Of a DNA stretch of 64,000 nt, positions 61,200 to 64,000 are shown piece after piece. Source of the DNA: Trichobilharzia szidati. Taxonomy: Eukaryota; Platyhelminthes; Trematoda; Strigeidida; Schistosomatidae. A program made the translations under genes and the position numbers. Below the pieces are notes generated by a model. That model did no database searches. It worked only from the letters and a program-made list of their open reading frames with translations, and was not told where the DNA came from. Where the stretch lies: assembly GCA_944472155.2 (NCBI GenBank), contig OX235277.1:14952804-15016803 (forward strand), given 5' to 3'. Each line of letters starts with the position of its first letter. The first letter of the stretch is position 1.

Positions 61200-64000
61200 T
61201 AACATTTCACAATGTTGTTAATGCAAGAATGTGATGAATTGCTTACAGAAACACCAGGAATTAGTATTCTCATAACAAATTATAATTAAACAATATATCA
61301 GGATCATGCCTAATCAAAGAATAACCAGAATACTCAGTCACTTAAGAGTGAAATAAAGTCCACTTGACAAAAGCATCAAATACTCCATAGAACCATATGG
61401 CATATAGGTCATTCATGCTCCTCCTCCGTTTCAAAGCATGCTGAAATAAGGAAAAATCTTCTTAATCCTTAGAAACCCATCGAAAATTATTATTTTATAA
61501 TGCATCAAATACATCTATCACTAAGTCAATATATTTATCGGACCGAGGGGATATAAGTTCGCAAACGTGGAATCTTCTTACACTACTTATCTCTTGCAGT
61601 GATATCATTCATAAATATCTTTCTCCCCGAGAACATACCCGCAGTACATAATAAACGAACGCAACTGAAAGACTACTACAAATATTGTTAATGGAATCTC
61701 TATCGGCATAGAACAGCGAATATTTGTAGCTCAGGAGAGTTATATGTTGGTCCATTTGAGTTTTTCGAGCTGTGCTGCTTAGTTGTGAAGCCTTCATTGG
61801 CTCAACAGGCAACATTTACAGCGCATATTCCAACTTAAAGAAAGCATTATGAGTTCTCAAATAGCTTGTTAATCACTTGAGCAGAATTGGTGTTTCTTCC
61901 GTGTACAAACGAGGAATTCATAGTGATCAAATGCTCAGTTACACCAGCTACAACCGAATAGCAAAAAGACGAAAACATGTTAACATTACTCAGGATGACA
62001 TGGATCTATTTCATCACTATTACATTGGTGAAAATGAAAAAATAATTTCTTAAGGCTGTCTTCTACTGAAGGTGTTAATCTTCAAGTCAACTCATTGAAT
62101 CAGTTGTCTTCAATGAAACCACAAGAAAAATGTCCCACCAGATTTAAAGCACACATTTACAATCACTGCAAGACCACTCAAAGCTTGTATGAGTGAAGTC
62201 TCTGTCTTCCACAACTTCACTTGTTTTGATGTGGATCGGAAGACTTTACAGCGAAAGAAGATTAAACCAACATCTTCTATAAGATAGATCTCAACACATT
62301 GGAAAATTATTACATTTGCCCTCTTCGACTTTGCATCAATGAGCATAAATTAAACAGGATGTAATTGACAGTTGTTTCATCCTATTTTACGAATAATCGG
62401 CGATACGCACCTACTGGGGCTCAAACACATGACTTCCGTTTCATAAGGCAAGCCCGTATACCATTCAGCCACTGGGACACGTTAAAATGAATCATGAATT
62501 CTCACTCCTACCGCTTCGCTATTTGGCGTGACCCAACCAATATCATCAGTGGGACATCCATCCTCACACATGACATCTGAATGTACCTCACTGTTCACGA
62601 CTTCTCACCGGAACTTAATTTTTTAACTAAGGATACTCAATCCTGTAGCAAGTCACTGGTGAGCATCAGATTAATTTTCAATAGTTGGTTTTTAGGTATT
62701 AGATTTGTTTTTACGAGTTGATCACAGATTGATATCAGTTAGAGAATCATTGATAACTTCAGAGTACTGGACAGCTTTTTCATCCTAGTGTGAGGATCAT
62801 CGGCAGTAGGCAGAATAAAACAGCTGTCCAGTAATCTCTAGTTTTTATTGATTTGCCAACTGATATCAATCTATGATCAGGTAGAAAAACAAATCTACTT
62901 CTTACAAAACAAATATTGAAAATATAAAATACAATATCCACACACTCATTTTCAAAGCTCAATTCATATCCAGCTCAAAGAACGCATTTAAATCGAAACA
63001 ATTTTCGCAATCCAATGAAGACTGATGGGTAGAAATAATAAGAAAACCTCTTATGTGTTTAAATGAAGAAAACTTTCAACGCTGTTGAATTTAAACTTTT
63101 ATTTCTATAGAAGACCCATGCTTTGCATGAAGCTAAAGCATAAGTCACCACTGGTGGCATGTCAAACAGGCATCTGTCAACACTTCTGCCCATGTGGAGC
63201 TAAGTATTTTGGCTGAACTCATCTTTTGTTACCCAATAATAAATCGTTATTACTTTTCTTCTGCCTTGATATATTAATTTAGACCATAAGTTCAATAATT
63301 ATGTTTTAATAATATTTTCACGGCGTTCTATCCTCTTCACACGACTGAAATGTATTGTAATAATTCATGTCATCTTGACTTCTATATTACGATGTGTATG
63401 ATAAGAACGTGTGTTATAAGAATGTTCGGAACGTGTAACGCAAATACAATTCACGTGTCAGATTAACCACGTCTTCTAATTTTCTCTCTGAAATTCATAA
63501 AAAGAAATGATTATTTTGAAAACAAAAACAATACCGTTTCGAATAGAAGTTGTTTTCACTACTGAGTAATACGGAATTTGAAGGCGTAAAGAATTTTCGT
63601 GGTAAATATTCCACAATTTCTCACCTAATATTAACTGAAGCTAAGCCAATTCATCAATTATGCAACGTAATTACATTTAATGGATGGAGTGGTTTGTCAA
63701 ACCGTAGACGATGATGACGATAACTAGAATCTTTTGAACCATAACAAATTATTGCGATGCACACAATTAACAATGAAATTAGAGAGTGGTTGCGCTTGTG
63801 AACGGCTGGTGAATTGCACTGAAGTTATCGATTAGTGGGGAGATGTCAGCCTTGAATATTTAGAAAAAAAGAAAATGATTTTGAGTTAGGTTAGAAAGTT
63901 GAAAATGTTTCTCTCTTTTAAAATATCTCGGGAACATCAATTTCAATAAGACTATCAGAATTCTTCGGACGGATGTCGGTTCAGAATTAATAATTAGAGA
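61200..64000. other. Downstream part of unit C, no gene seen
   Basis: It is colinear with 13560-15870 of unit A. It contains only the tRNA-like composite repeat at about 62400-62890, and no convincing coding sequence. Confidence 0.5.
62400..62890 (-). repeat. Composite repeat with tRNA-like segment (paralogue of 14200-14690)
   Basis: The tRNA-like part is 62478 down to 62406: box A TGGCTGAATGG and a mutated box B (TGTTTGAGCCC). Flanking GGACATCCATCCTCACA and CAGCTGTCCAGTA match the other copies. It was present before units A and C separated. Confidence 0.55.

Larger units (their letters stand above)
42213..64000 (+). repeat. Paralogous unit C, running off the window
   Basis: It is colinear with unit A from its first bases to the window end. 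It is longer because of the LINE at 57797-61195, two extra copies of an 830 bp intron segment (48815-51177), and the hammerhead/foldback repeat at 45462-45870. Taking these away leaves about 16.5 kb, close to unit A. Confidence 0.8.

Noticed and set aside
1..64000. CRISPR arrays, operons, bacterial ribosome binding sites
   Set aside because: Introns, AT-rich spacers, LINEs and pol III repeats mark this as eukaryotic; no array structure is seen.

Overview
The window looks like nuclear DNA of a blood fluke (Schistosoma or a close trematode). It is AT-rich with very long introns. It carries a family of genes built from tiny symmetrical exons behind a signal-peptide exon, the layout of schistosome micro-exon genes (MEGs). 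The repeats also fit: RTE-like and CR1/Jockey-like LINEs, Penelope-like fragments, hammerhead-like motifs and tRNA/5S-derived short repeats. The species call is inference; there is no rRNA or mitochondrial marker.

Layout. Three diverged copies of one genomic unit lie in the + orientation. Unit A (1 to about 15870) holds an apparently complete gene: 11 exons at 561-13229, coding for about 91 residues. Unit B (about 26361-28993) keeps only the promoter and exons 1-4. It is cut off before exon 5 by a junction to an inverted, apparently identical copy of its own promoter and signal exon (28994-29391). Unit C (about 42213-64000, running off the right edge) holds a second complete gene: 13 exons at 42762-57612, about 108 residues. 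In C the 9-nt seventh exon is triplicated with about 830 bp of surrounding intron. Every internal exon of A and C is a multiple of 3, joins are all phase 1, and two exons are only 6 nt. The models rest on GT/AG sites and reading frame conserved between paralogues, not on transcripts.

Between the units. 15870-26360 contains a degraded minus-strand RTE-like LINE (19580-21180), Penelope-like RT fragments (about 23960-25790) and a short mobile repeat X (24365-24815). 28994-42212 contains the inverted exon, a tRNA-like composite repeat (33080-33430), a 5S/tRNA-like composite SINE (34545-34885), a frameshifted protein-like stretch (33680-34290), more Penelope-like fragments, X in the opposite orientation (38640-39060) and a 5'-truncated RTE-like LINE (40880-42212) ending right where unit C begins. 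The Penelope fragments lie upstream of both B and C, so they were probably part of the duplicated segment.

Inside the units. The intron after exon 5 carries hammerhead-ribozyme-like cores in A and C, with a 52-bp foldback in C. Downstream of gene C sits a CR1/Jockey-like LINE whose endonuclease-RT frame is open over about 918 codons except for one stop. Because A, B and C are colinear, several insertions can be polarised by the empty site in a sister copy.

How it works together. The two complete genes probably encode small secreted variant proteins. Combining micro-exons without changing frame, plus duplication of whole units and single micro-exons, gives sequence diversity. The intergenic DNA is mostly decayed retroelements that could have driven the duplications and inversion.
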